DNA from: Prochlorococcus sp. AH-716-J09
Lineage (GTDB): Bacteria; Cyanobacteriota; Cyanobacteriia; PCC-6307; Cyanobiaceae
Length of the DNA stretch: 34,056 nucleotides
Direction of reading: 5' to 3'
NCBI GenBank assembly: GCA_028408915.1
Contig: JAOOLS010000008.1
Location: 1 to 34,056, forward strand
How positions within the stretch are numbered: position 1 is the first letter of the stretch; every line of letters begins with the position of its first letter. The translations under genes and the position numbers were made by a program. Below are positions 1-9,473 of the stretch, in pieces. The notes under the pieces were generated by a model. It was not told where the DNA came from. It made no database searches and was given only the letters and a program-made list of their open reading frames with translations.

Positions 1-1178
1 ATGTAGATAACCTCATTATCGATGTAGAGGATTTATGTTCAGTTTCCATTTGTTGGAAGGATGGATTTGTCTCTGAGTTAAAGCCTTTAAAAAATAAAAT
101 TTCAAAACCAAAAAATATTTTATTCCCAAGATTTGTTGAAACGCATTCGCATTTTGATAAATCTTTTACATGGGCAGACTTTCCTAATCTGGAATCAAAC
201 TATGGAGGAGCATTATCAGTAAATCTTGAAGAACATAAAACTAGAACTACAGATAAGGTTCTTGAAAGAGTTGAGAAATCATTAAAACTCGCTATACAAA
301 ATGGATACCGAGCTATTAGAAGTCATATTGATACTTACAAAAGTCAATCTATTGATATTTGGATTGAACTTTTTAAATTACAAAAAAAATTTTCATCTGA
401 GTTGACTTTACAATTCGTTGCTCTAGCTCCATTGGAATTCTGGGATACAACTAATGGAGAAGATTTGGCAAAAATATTATCCTCTAATGGAGGTATTTTA
501 GGAGGTGTAATTGTTCCTCCTTTCAATAAAAAAGATACAAGCAAATTTCTCTCAAAGATGCTTCTTCTTGCTAGTAAATATAAATTAGAAATTGATTTTC
601 ATATAGACGAATCGATCATTGAGCCTGGAGTGGGAATAAAAGTTTTATTAGAGACAATCGAAAATTTAAAAATTAAAAGTATTCCAATTACTTGTAGTCA
701 TTTGAGTAGTCTTATTTCTTTAAGTCATAGAGAGATTTTAAATTTAGGAGAAAAAATGGCTGAGAAAAATATTAAAGTTATTGCTTTACCTCTAACAAAT
801 TTTTGGCTGCTCAATCGAAATAATAAAATTACCTCATTAAAAAGACCAGTTGCTCCAATAAAGCAATTACAAAAATCACACGTGGATGTATCTCTAGGTA
901 GTGATAACGTTCAAGATCCCTGGTACCCATTTGGTAATTTTGATCCTTTTTATATGTTGTCTTGCTCTATACCTATGCTTCAACTAAATCCTTGGGAGAG
1001 AATGACCCTATCTTCTATTTTTTTAGCTCCAAGCAGATTATTAAACTTAAAATGGGATGGTTTAATTAAAAAGGGTTGCCCTGCTGATTTTGTGATTTTA
1101 GATGGGCAAAGATGGGCAGATGTTTTTTCGAGTTCATTAAAGAGAAAAGTATTTATAAAAGGCGATTTATATTGCTAA
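1..1178 (+). CDS. Cytosine deaminase-like amidohydrolase, 5' end truncated by window edge
   Basis: The track ORF starts at TTG 402, but the same frame is open back to base 3 (VDNLIIDVEDLCSVSICWKDGF...FPRFVETHSHFDKSFTW...). The HSHFDK metal-binding motif lies in that upstream part; later motifs TCSHLSSL and SLGSDNVQDPWYPFG fit cytosine deaminase-type amidohydrolases. Confidence 0.85.
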   Translation, partial: VDNLIIDVEDLCSVSICWKDGFVSELKPLKNKISKPKNILFPRFVETHSHFDKSFTWADFPNLESNYGGALSVNLEEHKTRTTDKVLERVEKSLKLAIQNGYRAIRSHIDTYKSQSIDIWIELFKLQKKFSSELTLQFVALAPLEFWDTTNGEDLAKILSSNGGILGGVIVPPFNKKDTSKFLSKMLLLASKYKLEIDFHIDESIIEPGVGIKVLLETIENLKIKSIPITCSHLSSLISLSHREILNLGEKMAEKNIKVIALPLTNFWLLNRNNKITSLKRPVAPIKQLQKSHVDVSLGSDNVQDPWYPFGNFDPFYMLSCSIPMLQLNPWERMTLSSIFLAPSRLLNLKWDGLIKKGCPADFVILDGQRWADVFSSSLKRKVFIKGDLYC

Positions 1179-1216
1179 TCGGCTAATTTATATACAAAAC
1201 AATAAGAATTTAATTA

Positions 1217-2572
1217 ATGACGTCAAATAATCTTAAATTTATAGAAAAATTTAGGAAAGTTAAAAACTTAGAGATAATTGAAAGCCAATCTGACATAAGA
1301 AGGCTTTCAAAAGATTTTTATAACTACTCTCCAATCCTTACTGAAAAATTAGACGAATGTATTGCTGATTTGGTGGTAAGACCTAGTAATCACGAAGCAG
1401 TAAAGGAAGTAGCAGAAATTTGTTGGGAATTTTCTATCCCACTTACTTTGAGGGGTTCTGGTACAGGTAATTATGGACAAGCCGTCCCATTGTTTAAAGG
1501 AGTTGTAATGCAGATGAGTCACTTTAATAAGTTAGAAGAATTTTATCCAGATACAGGTTTTGTAAAAGTACAGTCTGGCTGTGTGATGGGAGATTTGAAT
1601 AAACAATTGGAGAAATATGGGAGGGAATTGAGGTTACTTCCTAGTACTTGGAAAACCGCAACAATTGGAGGTTTTATTGCAGGCGGATCAGGAGGTATTG
1701 GTTCAATTAGGTGGGGATTTTTAAGAGATCCAGGAAATCTTATTGGTTTAGAGGCAGTAACGATTAATAAAAAACCTGAATTATTAAAATTTGATGCTGA
1801 AGAATCTGAACCTCTAAATCATGCTTATGGGACTAATGGAATAATTACTTCTTTACTACTAGCTACTGATATCAAACGTAAGTGGTATTCAATAGTTATA
1901 GACTGTATTGAATTTGAAAAAACAATAGAAATATTAAAAACTCTCACAAGCGCAGCAATTGATCTGAAACTAGGAGCAATTCTTGAAGATGAAATTGTAG
2001 ATCAAATGCCAAAATGGCTTAAAAGTAATTCTAGAAGTCACAAGATATTAATTCAATCTACTTTTGGAGGAACAAAAACGATCGAGTTGATTTGTAAAAA
2101 ATTCAAAGTTGAATTTACCCTCCTTGGGGAAGAAGAAAAACTTGTTAATGGAATTTCTGAAGTCGTATGGAACCATACAACTCTTCATATGAGGTCTAAG
2201 GATAAAAATTGGACTTATTTACAGATGCTTTTGCCACTTAATAATGAACTAGAATTGATTAATTTTCTGAGAAAAAAATGGGGTAGAAAAGTTCTTTGGC
2301 ATTTAGAGGCAGTTTCTCAACAAGGATCACCGCGATTAGCGGCTTTACCTGTATTAAGGTGGAATGGGATAGATGAATTAAACGATATAATGGAAGATTG
2401 TAAGAAACTTGGAGCGTTTATTTTTAATCCCCATGTTTTAACTGTCGAAGGCGGAGGCCTAGGAGTGGTTGACGCAGATCAAGTAAAAGCGAAATTAAAA
2501 TTTGATCCCAAAGGGCTATTAAATCCTGGAAAATTGGAAGGTTGGGAAGTAAAGGAACAATTTAATATTTAA
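1217..2572 (+). CDS. GlcD-like FAD-binding oxidoreductase
   Basis: 451-aa ORF with FAD-binding type 4 signatures (VRPSNHEAVKEVAEICWEFSIPLTLRGSGTGNYGQAVP, GGFIAGGSGGIGSIRWG) and C-terminal FDPKGLLNPGKL. Confidence 0.88.
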   Translation: MTSNNLKFIEKFRKVKNLEIIESQSDIRRLSKDFYNYSPILTEKLDECIADLVVRPSNHEAVKEVAEICWEFSIPLTLRGSGTGNYGQAVPLFKGVVMQMSHFNKLEEFYPDTGFVKVQSGCVMGDLNKQLEKYGRELRLLPSTWKTATIGGFIAGGSGGIGSIRWGFLRDPGNLIGLEAVTINKKPELLKFDAEESEPLNHAYGTNGIITSLLLATDIKRKWYSIVIDCIEFEKTIEILKTLTSAAIDLKLGAILEDEIVDQMPKWLKSNSRSHKILIQSTFGGTKTIELICKKFKVEFTLLGEEEKLVNGISEVVWNHTTLHMRSKDKNWTYLQMLLPLNNELELINFLRKKWGRKVLWHLEAVSQQGSPRLAALPVLRWNGIDELNDIMEDCKKLGAFIFNPHVLTVEGGGLGVVDADQVKAKLKFDPKGLLNPGKLEGWEVKEQFNI

Positions 2573-3798
2573 CATTTCTGTTTATTTGCAAATTTAATAA
2601 ATTCAGCAACTAAAAAAATAGAACCCGTTAGGACTGGACGATTAGGTGGCCATTTTTCTAGGGAAAATAAATAATCAATGGCAAGTTCAAATGTTTTAAA
2701 TTCAATTGTTTTTTGAAGGTCAATTTCTTTAATCTGAGAAAGATCTTTTAATTGCCAACTAGATTGGTTTGGCACTGGCACCAGTAATATGTGATCATTT
2801 TTCTTTAGAAGCGTTTTTAATATTGCGTAAAAATCTTTTTGTCTTTGGACACCTAAAATCCAATAAATTCCTTTATCTTCATTCTCCCAATTACTTCGCT
2901 CATGAGAGAGTGCTTTTGCAGCAGGATAATTATGCGCACAATCTACAAGAATTTCTTTGTTCAAAAAATTAATTATTTCTAGTCTTCCCTGCCAAGATGT
3001 CTTTTTAAGACCTTCAGATATGTTTGTTCCTGTTACATTGAAACCCAAATTATTCAACGCTTCAATTGCTCCTAAAGCTACTGAAGCATTTTGCTTTTGA
3101 AAAATTCCTTTTAATCCAAGCTCATAGCTGTTTGAAATTGAATCTTTCCAGATAATTTTTGCTCCAACCTCTTTAACTTTTTTGGTTATTAAATTTTCAA
3201 CTTGAATATTTTGTTTGCATGAGATGACAATTGAGTTTTTTTCAATAACTGCTAATTTTTCTTCGGCAATTTTTTCAATAGTATCTCCAAGAAATTCTTC
3301 ATGGTCTAAGCCAATATTCCCAATAGCAATTATTGGTCTAAATTTATGGGCTGTTGTCGCGTCTAATCGTCCCCCTAAGCCAGCTTCAAGAATGAGCAAT
3401 TCAACTTTTTTATTGTCAAAGAAATTTAGTGCGCAGCAAATGATTTTTTCAAAAGGAGTTAATTCAAATGTTGAAAATTTCTCTTCTATTAATGTGTAAA
3501 TTTTTTCAAAATCAGTCTTGTTAATATTTTTTTTATTAACTCTAATCCTCTCGCATACGTCCAAAAGGTGGGGAGATGTAGTTACGCCAAAATTCCTTTT
3601 AGCTTCAAAAAGTATATTTTCTAAATAAGCCGCGATTGATCCTTTCCCATTGGTTCCAATAATTTGTATCGCAGGGATATTCTCGCAAGGATTACCAAGT
3701 TCTTGAAGTGCTTTTTTAATTCTTGATAAACCTAACTTGATATTATCCCTTTCATATTTGGGTGATAATTCAAAAAAGTTTAAATTTGCATTTTTCAA
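2569..3798 (-). CDS. folC: Folylpolyglutamate synthase / dihydrofolate synthase
   Basis: Mur-ligase type ATP site IIGTNGKGSIAAYLENIL; TSPHLLDVCERIRVN; LEAGLGGRLDATT; DCAHNYPAAKAL. Confidence 0.92.
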   Translation of the reverse strand: MKNANLNFFELSPKYERDNIKLGLSRIKKALQELGNPCENIPAIQIIGTNGKGSIAAYLENILFEAKRNFGVTTSPHLLDVCERIRVNKKNINKTDFEKIYTLIEEKFSTFELTPFEKIICCALNFFDNKKVELLILEAGLGGRLDATTAHKFRPIIAIGNIGLDHEEFLGDTIEKIAEEKLAVIEKNSIVISCKQNIQVENLITKKVKEVGAKIIWKDSISNSYELGLKGIFQKQNASVALGAIEALNNLGFNVTGTNISEGLKKTSWQGRLEIINFLNKEILVDCAHNYPAAKALSHERSNWENEDKGIYWILGVQRQKDFYAILKTLLKKNDHILLVPVPNQSSWQLKDLSQIKEIDLQKTIEFKTFELAIDYLFSLEKWPPNRPVLTGSIFLVAEFIKFANKQKC

Positions 3799-3809
3799 AA
3801 TTTAAATTG

Positions 3810-4985
3810 CTATAACTCTTCAAAAATTGAATTTAGCTTATGCAAAAGAATATTAATTTCTCTTCGAGATATAACTAATGGTGGGACAATCCTTACAACA
3901 TTTCCTCCTGCAGGAACTACAAGTAATCCTTTATCAAAAGCTTTTAATGTAATTTTTTTTGCATCTGCATAATCATCATTTATCACAAGACCTTGTATTA
4001 AACCTAAACCTCTTTTCCCGCTAATAATATTTGGAAATTTTTTTGACAATTCTTCAAACCCAGCACTTAATTGTTCCCCTCTTACATAAACATTATTGAT
4101 AATATTTCTTCTATTGATTTCTTCTAATACAGTTAGGGCAGCTTTACAGGCGAATGGGTTCCCCCCAAAAGTGCTTGCATGATCTCCTGGAGAAAAAATG
4201 TTGGCTTTTTCTTTTACTAATAATGCTCCAATTGCATGACCTCCTCCTAAACCTTTTGCAAGGGTGAATCCATCAGGTTCAATTCCTAAATTCTCATAAC
4301 CCCACATTTTTCCAGTTCGACCTACTCCACTTTGAACCTCATCTAAAATGAGAAGAGAATTATATTTATCACATATTTCTCTCAGGCTTTTAAAAAATAT
4401 TCTACTTCCAGGAATTACGCCGCCTTCTCCTTGGATTGGTTCAACTAAAACACCGGAAATTTTTTGATCATTATTTTCACACTCTTCAAATAATTTTTTT
4501 ACCGAATCAAAATTGTTAAATTTAAAAAATTTGAACCCTTGAATCATTGGTTCGAAACCTTTTTGATATTTGGGCTGTCCAGTGGCACTCAAGGCTGCAA
4601 GCGTCCTTCCATGAAAGCTGGATTCTGCTGCGAGAATAATTGATTCTTTGCCATTATTTGTTGTATTACCATATTTTTTAATTAATTTAATTGCTGATTC
4701 ATTTGCTTCCGCACCACTATTGCAGAAGAAGACGCTTTTAGCACAACTCATATTCGTTAAAGTTCTGCTTAATTGTTCCTGTTCTTCAATGTTGTAAAGA
4801 TTGGAAATGTGTTGAATCTTCTTTAGTTGAGTTGATAACCTTCTTCTTAAAACTCTGTCGCTATGTCCAAGACTACAAGTTGCTATGCCAGCTACTGCAT
4901 CAAGATACTTTTTACCTGTTTTGTCCCATAACCAACACCCCTTTCCTTTTTTGAAAGATATATCGAATCGACTATATGTATTCAT
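3810..4985 (-). CDS. argD: Acetylornithine aminotransferase (start set at M28 of the track ORF)
   Basis: Class-III PLP aminotransferase (FCNSGAEANESAIKL, LILDEVQSGVGRTG, STFGGNPFACKAAL). The first 27 residues of the 3810..5066 ORF are translated tRNA sequence; MNTYSRFDISFKKGKGCWLWD is a typical ArgD N-terminus. Confidence 0.92.
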   Translation of the reverse strand: MNTYSRFDISFKKGKGCWLWDKTGKKYLDAVAGIATCSLGHSDRVLRRRLSTQLKKIQHISNLYNIEEQEQLSRTLTNMSCAKSVFFCNSGAEANESAIKLIKKYGNTTNNGKESIILAAESSFHGRTLAALSATGQPKYQKGFEPMIQGFKFFKFNNFDSVKKLFEECENNDQKISGVLVEPIQGEGGVIPGSRIFFKSLREICDKYNSLLILDEVQSGVGRTGKMWGYENLGIEPDGFTLAKGLGGGHAIGALLVKEKANIFSPGDHASTFGGNPFACKAALTVLEEINRRNIINNVYVRGEQLSAGFEELSKKFPNIISGKRGLGLIQGLVINDDYADAKKITLKAFDKGLLVVPAGGNVVRIVPPLVISRREINILLHKLNSIFEEL

Positions 4986-4990
4986 CAAAG

Positions 4991-5072
4991 TGGGAGCGGT
5001 CGGACTTGAACCGACATACCCGAAGGTGCCGCATTTTGAGTGCGGTGCGTCTACCAATTCCACCACGCTCCC
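4991..5072 (-). tRNA. tRNA-Leu (anticodon CAA)
   Basis: Reverse complement GGGAGCGTGGTGGAATTGGTAGACGCACCGCACTCAAAATGCGGCACCTTCGGGTATGTCGGTTCAAGTCCGACCGCTCCCA: 7-bp acceptor GGGAGCG/CGCTCCC, anticodon stem CCGCA/TGCGG with loop CTCAAAA, long variable arm, GGTTCAAGTCC T arm. 3' CCA is not encoded. Confidence 0.96.
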
Positions 5073-5354
5073 AAGGCTTTTGAAAAAATGAACTTTTTTA
5101 TTATAACAAAAATCAACTTATTGACTATTGTTTTGGTCAAGGAACAGTTATCAAGATAACGTTTGTTAATAGTTAAACTTTTCGATAAAAACATAGAATA
5201 ATTTATTGCATTTGCTAACAAGAAATGAGGGGAAAAAAGAAAATTTAAACATTTCTGATACATTTCTGTGATTAATTGCGCTTAAAAGTCTTTTTTGAAA
5301 GGAAAAGGCTTCATGATCAGTAATATTGTGTTATATTTGAAAAAAAATAAGTAA

Positions 5355-5462
5355 ATGTCTAAAACTCAAGCTAAAAAATTATCCTTTAAATTTGTCCCTT
5401 ACCTTTTTATTGCGGTAACTATACTTACAACATTCGCATCTAATAGCGGAACTTGGGCATGA
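5355..5462 (+). CDS. 35-aa putative single-pass membrane micro-protein
   Basis: MSKTQAKKLSFKFVPYLFIAVTILTTFASNSGTWA*; Lys-rich N-terminus then a hydrophobic segment. Its stop overlaps the next start as ATGA. Absent from the supplied track because it is short. Confidence 0.5.
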   Translation: MSKTQAKKLSFKFVPYLFIAVTILTTFASNSGTWA

Positions 5463-5569
5463 ACGAATTCAAATTTAATGGTTTAAATAAAATTTGGTCT
5501 AATCGCTTTCTAGTTTTATTTATATTATTTTTGGGTTGTATTTCACTAATCAATATTGCTTACGTTTAA
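5459..5569 (+). CDS. 36-aa putative single-pass membrane micro-protein
   Basis: MNEFKFNGLNKIWSNRFLVLFILFLGCISLINIAYV*; strong hydrophobic segment; ATGA overlap with the upstream small ORF. Confidence 0.5.
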   Translation: MNEFKFNGLNKIWSNRFLVLFILFLGCISLINIAYV

Positions 5570-5607
5570 ATTAACTTTCTTAGTTTTAAAAATATATTTG
5601 GGAAGGA

Positions 5608-6978
5608 CTAAGCTGCTTCGAGTTTTGAAAGATTCTCAGGTCTTCGATCAATTTCATATCCATTCTCCTCAAAAGTATTTTTACTGATCTCTCTAATTAT
5701 TTTTACACCTAAATCTTTTAGTTTTAATTCAAAATTTTCATAACCTCTATCTAGATGTTCTAATCCATAGAAGTTACTACTACCTTTTGCGATAATTCCT
5801 GCAATTATTAATGCAGCTGATGACCTTAAATCTGAGCCAACTAGATTCATCCCATTAATTGTTTTAACACCTTTGATGTGAGCTACGTTTTTGTTTAGTT
5901 TTATACTGGCGCCCATTTCATTAAGTAAATAAATATGATTCATTCTGTTTTCGAAAATTGTTTCAGTTATCTTTGATTCACCATTTGCTATTGTCATTAG
6001 AGTTGTAAATGGTGCCTGCAAATCAGTAGGAAAACCTGGGAAAGGAGCTGTTTCAATATCTACTCCTTTAATCTCTTTACTCTTGATAGAAATGGAATTA
6101 CCTTTAATCGTAATTTTACTCCCACTCTCTTGAAGCTTATTAGTGACAGCTTCAAGATGATGAGGGATTACTGGAGAAATTGTTATTGAAGAGGAAGTTG
6201 CAGCAGCAGCTATTAGAAAAGTTCCAGCTTCTATTCGGTCTGGAATTACTTTATGGGTACATCCGCCAAGCTTATTAACACCATCAATAATAATTGTTTC
6301 TTTACCGGAGTCATAAATTTTTGCCCCCATTTTATTAAGCATTTGGCATAAATCTTGAACTTCAGGCTCTCTAGCAGCATTTTCAATAGTAGTTCTTCCT
6401 TTGGCTAAAGATGCTGCCATTATTAAAGTTTCAGTAGCACCTACACTTGGACAATTTAATTTAATATGAGCGCCATGAAGTCTATTTTTGTTCTCCCTTG
6501 TTTTTGCCTTTACAATTCCCTCTTCAATAATAATGTCTGCTCCTAGTGCTATTAATCCATTAATGTGCTCGTCTATTGGCCTTGAACCAATATTGCATCC
6601 ACCTGGCAACGGTACTTGAGCTTCTCCAAATTTAGTTAATAGTGCACCTATACAAAAGAAACTAGCTCTTAATCCTTTAACAAGTTCATATGGAAGTTCT
6701 TTAATCGAAATAGTTGTTGGATCTATTTCTAGTTGGTTGTTTTTACGAACTAAATTCACTCCTAAATTCTTTAAGATATTCCCCATCTTTTCAATATCAG
6801 TGAGAAAAGGTACATTTTCAAGAATTATTTTTTCATTAGTTAGCAATGATGAGGCTAATAAAACTAAGGCGGAATTCTTCGCACCACTTATTTCAACTAT
6901 TCCATTTAACTTGCCTTGGCCAAGAATCTTTAAATTTTGCGATTTAAGATATGACTTCGTTTTGCTTCCGCAAATCAT
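5608..6978 (-). CDS. murA: UDP-N-acetylglucosamine 1-carboxyvinyltransferase
   Basis: LNGIVEISGAKNSALVLLASSLL, PLPGGCNIGSRPIDEHINGLIALGA, APFPGFPTDLQAPF, VGSDLRSSAALIIAGIIAKG. Confidence 0.95.
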   Translation of the reverse strand: MICGSKTKSYLKSQNLKILGQGKLNGIVEISGAKNSALVLLASSLLTNEKIILENVPFLTDIEKMGNILKNLGVNLVRKNNQLEIDPTTISIKELPYELVKGLRASFFCIGALLTKFGEAQVPLPGGCNIGSRPIDEHINGLIALGADIIIEEGIVKAKTRENKNRLHGAHIKLNCPSVGATETLIMAASLAKGRTTIENAAREPEVQDLCQMLNKMGAKIYDSGKETIIIDGVNKLGGCTHKVIPDRIEAGTFLIAAAATSSSITISPVIPHHLEAVTNKLQESGSKITIKGNSISIKSKEIKGVDIETAPFPGFPTDLQAPFTTLMTIANGESKITETIFENRMNHIYLLNEMGASIKLNKNVAHIKGVKTINGMNLVGSDLRSSAALIIAGIIAKGSSNFYGLEHLDRGYENFELKLKDLGVKIIREISKNTFEENGYEIDRRPENLSKLEAA

Positions 6979-7167
6979 TAAGACTTAATTTATTAGATTC
7001 ATCATGACAAACTAATAATATTAAGTCCACCCTATGTAACGTCATGAATATTAATTAAAAGTGAAAATGTATTTTTTGATTTCTTGGGAAATAAAAATTT
7101 AATAAATAATTGATCAAAATATTTATGTGATTAAAATATAGTCGATAACAAATTTTTTAAAATACTC

Positions 7168-8010
7168 ATAGAAAATACTTTTTTAAAAATAACTAGTAAA
7201 AACAATAATCTAGTTAAAAGATTTAGATCATTTAAAAGAGGATCATCTCCAAAAGATCAAGACTTTTTTTGCATAGAGGGTACACATCTCATTGAAGAAT
7301 TGCTGAAGTCTGGAAGAAATCCCTCTAAGATTTTAGTTACCGAAAAATGGCTAAGAAAGAATCAAAATCTAAGCAAAAAATTTGATGAGACATCAATAAA
7401 TATTGTCTCAGATGAAGTCTTGGCATCTGCGATTTCAACAATTAATCCAGATGGGATAGCAGCTTTAGTAGAGATTTCAGCAATACCTAATTATCAATTT
7501 AATAGAAAAGATGATTTTGTTCTTGTTCTCGACAGAATTCAAGATCCTGGGAATATGGGTAATCTATTTAGAACCGCTTTAGCTGCGGGTGTTAATGCAA
7601 TTTTTTTAGCTGGAGGTGCGCACCCATTAGGCCAAAAGGTATTAAGAGCATCCTCAGGTGCAGTTTTTCATCTGCCATTTTTAAGATTTGATGGCATTGA
7701 AGAAGAAATATTAAATTCTTTACTTAAGTCTTTGTCTGAATTATCAAATTTAGGATTTAAGATTTTCTCTACTAGTAGCCATAATGAGAGTTCAAAAAAA
7801 CCTTCAAAACCTTACTGGGAAGTTGATTGGTCTAGACCTACAGCATTAATTTTGGGTAATGAAGGCCAAGGTATTCATAAAAAAATTCAAGAAGCTTTTA
7901 ATGAAACAATTACAATTCCGCATAGCGAGATTGTAGAATCATTGAATGTGGCTTGTGTTGCAGTTCCGTTATTACTAGAACGAAAAAGAGTCGCATACAC
8001 CTCTAAATAA
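7168..8010 (+). CDS. SpoU/TrmH-family rRNA/tRNA 2'-O-methyltransferase; 5' end uncertain (track start is TTG 7300)
   Basis: SPOUT motifs VLVLDRIQDPGNMGNLFRTALAAGVNAIFL, LILGNEGQGI, IPHSEIVESLNVACVAVPLL. The same frame upstream of 7300 encodes the expected substrate-binding N-terminus (ITSKNNNLVKRFRSFKRGSSPKDQDFFCIEGTHLIEEL), with no ATG/GTG/TTG there. 7168 is a tentative ATA start. Confidence 0.8.
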   Translation: MENTFLKITSKNNNLVKRFRSFKRGSSPKDQDFFCIEGTHLIEELLKSGRNPSKILVTEKWLRKNQNLSKKFDETSINIVSDEVLASAISTINPDGIAALVEISAIPNYQFNRKDDFVLVLDRIQDPGNMGNLFRTALAAGVNAIFLAGGAHPLGQKVLRASSGAVFHLPFLRFDGIEEEILNSLLKSLSELSNLGFKIFSTSSHNESSKKPSKPYWEVDWSRPTALILGNEGQGIHKKIQEAFNETITIPHSEIVESLNVACVAVPLLLERKRVAYTSK

Positions 8011-8021
8011 ATAAATAAAAA

Positions 8022-9461
8022 GTGACTGATTCAAGTTTTGATTTTGATTTAATCGTAATAGGAGCAGGATATGGAGGTTTTGATGCCGCTAAACATGCTG
8101 CTGGTAAGGGACTGAAAGTCGCAATAGTAGAATCTTCTGATATGGGAGGCACTTGTGTTAACAAGGGTTGTGTTCCATCTAAAGCTCTTTTGGCTGCAAG
8201 TGGAAAAGTTAGAGAAATAGCTAATTATGAACATTTAGCTAAATTTGGTATACATGCTTCACCAGTAAGGTTTGAGAGATCAAAAATTGCAGATCATGCA
8301 AATAATTTAGTTTTAAATGTTAGAGAAAATTTAACAAAAACTCTTAAAAGGAGTGGAGTTGAAATTATTTTGGGCATTGGAAGAATTGAAGGAAATCAAA
8401 AAGTAGGTGTAAGAGATAAAAACGGAATTGATAAGATTTTCACATGTAAGAATATTGTTATAGCAACAGGCTCTTCTCCTTTTGTGCCCCGGGGAATAAC
8501 TTTGGATAATAGGACCGTATTTACTAGTGATGATGCGGTTAAACTTGAGTGGCTTCCAAGATGGATAGCAATTATTGGAAGCGGATATATAGGTCTAGAA
8601 TTTGCTGATGTTTATACTGCGCTTGGTTGTGAAGTTACCATGATTGAGGCTTTGGAGAATATTATGCCAACATTTGATCCAGACATCACTAAAATTGCTA
8701 AGAAGAGCCTTATTCAAGCAAGAGATATAGACACAAAATCAAACGTCTTTGCGACAAAAATAACACCTGGATGCCCTGTAAAAATAGAACTGACTGATGC
8801 AAAATCTAAGGAAGTTGTAGAAACTTTAGAAGTTGACGCTGTACTAGTCGCAACTGGCAGAAGTCCTAATAGTAATAACTTAAATCTTGAGTCGGTTGGT
8901 ATCGAAAGAGTAAAAGGTTTCATTCCTGTAGATGATCAAATGAGAGTGAAGAATGGTGATGAAATAATACCTAATATTTGGGCTGTTGGAGATGTAACGG
9001 GCAAACTAATGCTTGCCCATACAGCTGCAGCGCAGGGTACTATTGCTGTTGATAATATTTGCGGTGGTAATGTCGAAATCAACTATAAAAGTATCCCCGC
9101 AGCAACCTTTACTCACCCAGAGATAAGTTCAGTTGGTCTCTCTGAAGTTGAAGCTAAAGAGATATCTACAAAAGAAAATTTTACTTTGGGAGTTGTCAAA
9201 AGTTTCTTTAAGGCTAATTCAAAAGCATTGGCTGAATTGGAGAGTGATGGATTGCTAAAGTTGATTTTCAACAAAGATAATGGGAAAGTATTAGGTGCTC
9301 ATATTTTTGGGTTACATGCAGCTGATTTAATTCAAGAAATTTCCAACGCTATTTCAAGGAACCAAAATGTAATTGAATTATCTAAAGAAGTTCATACTCA
9401 TCCTACTCTTAGTGAAGTAGTTGAGGTCGCATATAAACAAGCGGCTTCTCAAATAAAATAA
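8022..9461 (+). CDS. lpd: Dihydrolipoamide dehydrogenase (GTG start)
   Basis: FAD-binding VIGAGYGGFDAAKHAAGKG, redox-active GGTCVNKGCVPSKALL, NAD site IIGSGYIGLEFADVY, C-terminal HTHPTLSEV. Confidence 0.94.
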   Translation: MTDSSFDFDLIVIGAGYGGFDAAKHAAGKGLKVAIVESSDMGGTCVNKGCVPSKALLAASGKVREIANYEHLAKFGIHASPVRFERSKIADHANNLVLNVRENLTKTLKRSGVEIILGIGRIEGNQKVGVRDKNGIDKIFTCKNIVIATGSSPFVPRGITLDNRTVFTSDDAVKLEWLPRWIAIIGSGYIGLEFADVYTALGCEVTMIEALENIMPTFDPDITKIAKKSLIQARDIDTKSNVFATKITPGCPVKIELTDAKSKEVVETLEVDAVLVATGRSPNSNNLNLESVGIERVKGFIPVDDQMRVKNGDEIIPNIWAVGDVTGKLMLAHTAAAQGTIAVDNICGGNVEINYKSIPAATFTHPEISSVGLSEVEAKEISTKENFTLGVVKSFFKANSKALAELESDGLLKLIFNKDNGKVLGAHIFGLHAADLIQEISNAISRNQNVIELSKEVHTHPTLSEVVEVAYKQAASQIK

Positions 9462-9473
9462 TTTCTAAAATTA

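Noticed and set aside
344-544. Other antisense ORFs from the track (for example 344-544, 2769-2972, 3215-3499, 6737-6988, 8049-8234, 8714-8923, 10010-10339, 12004-12246, 16518-16829, 18458-18658, 23683-23910, 24402-24614, 27323-27637, 27450-27725, 29625-29834, 31042-31248, 32424-32654)
   Set aside because: Each is opposite a convincing gene, with no domain or independent start evidence.
3810-5066. N-terminal 27 residues (MVELVDAPHSKCGTFGYVGSSPTAPTL) of the argD track ORF
   Set aside because: This is translation through the tRNA-Leu gene; the tRNA fold explains the sequence and ArgD homology starts at MNTYSRF.
4885-5263. ORFs 4885..5091 (+) and 5051..5263 (-)
   Set aside because: Both run over argD/tRNA sequence or the low-complexity spacer next to it; no recognisable domain.
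5313-5354. 13-aa ORF (MISNIVLYLKKNK*) ending directly before the ATG at 5355
   Set aside because: Too short to support; more likely the promoter/leader region of the small-ORF pair.
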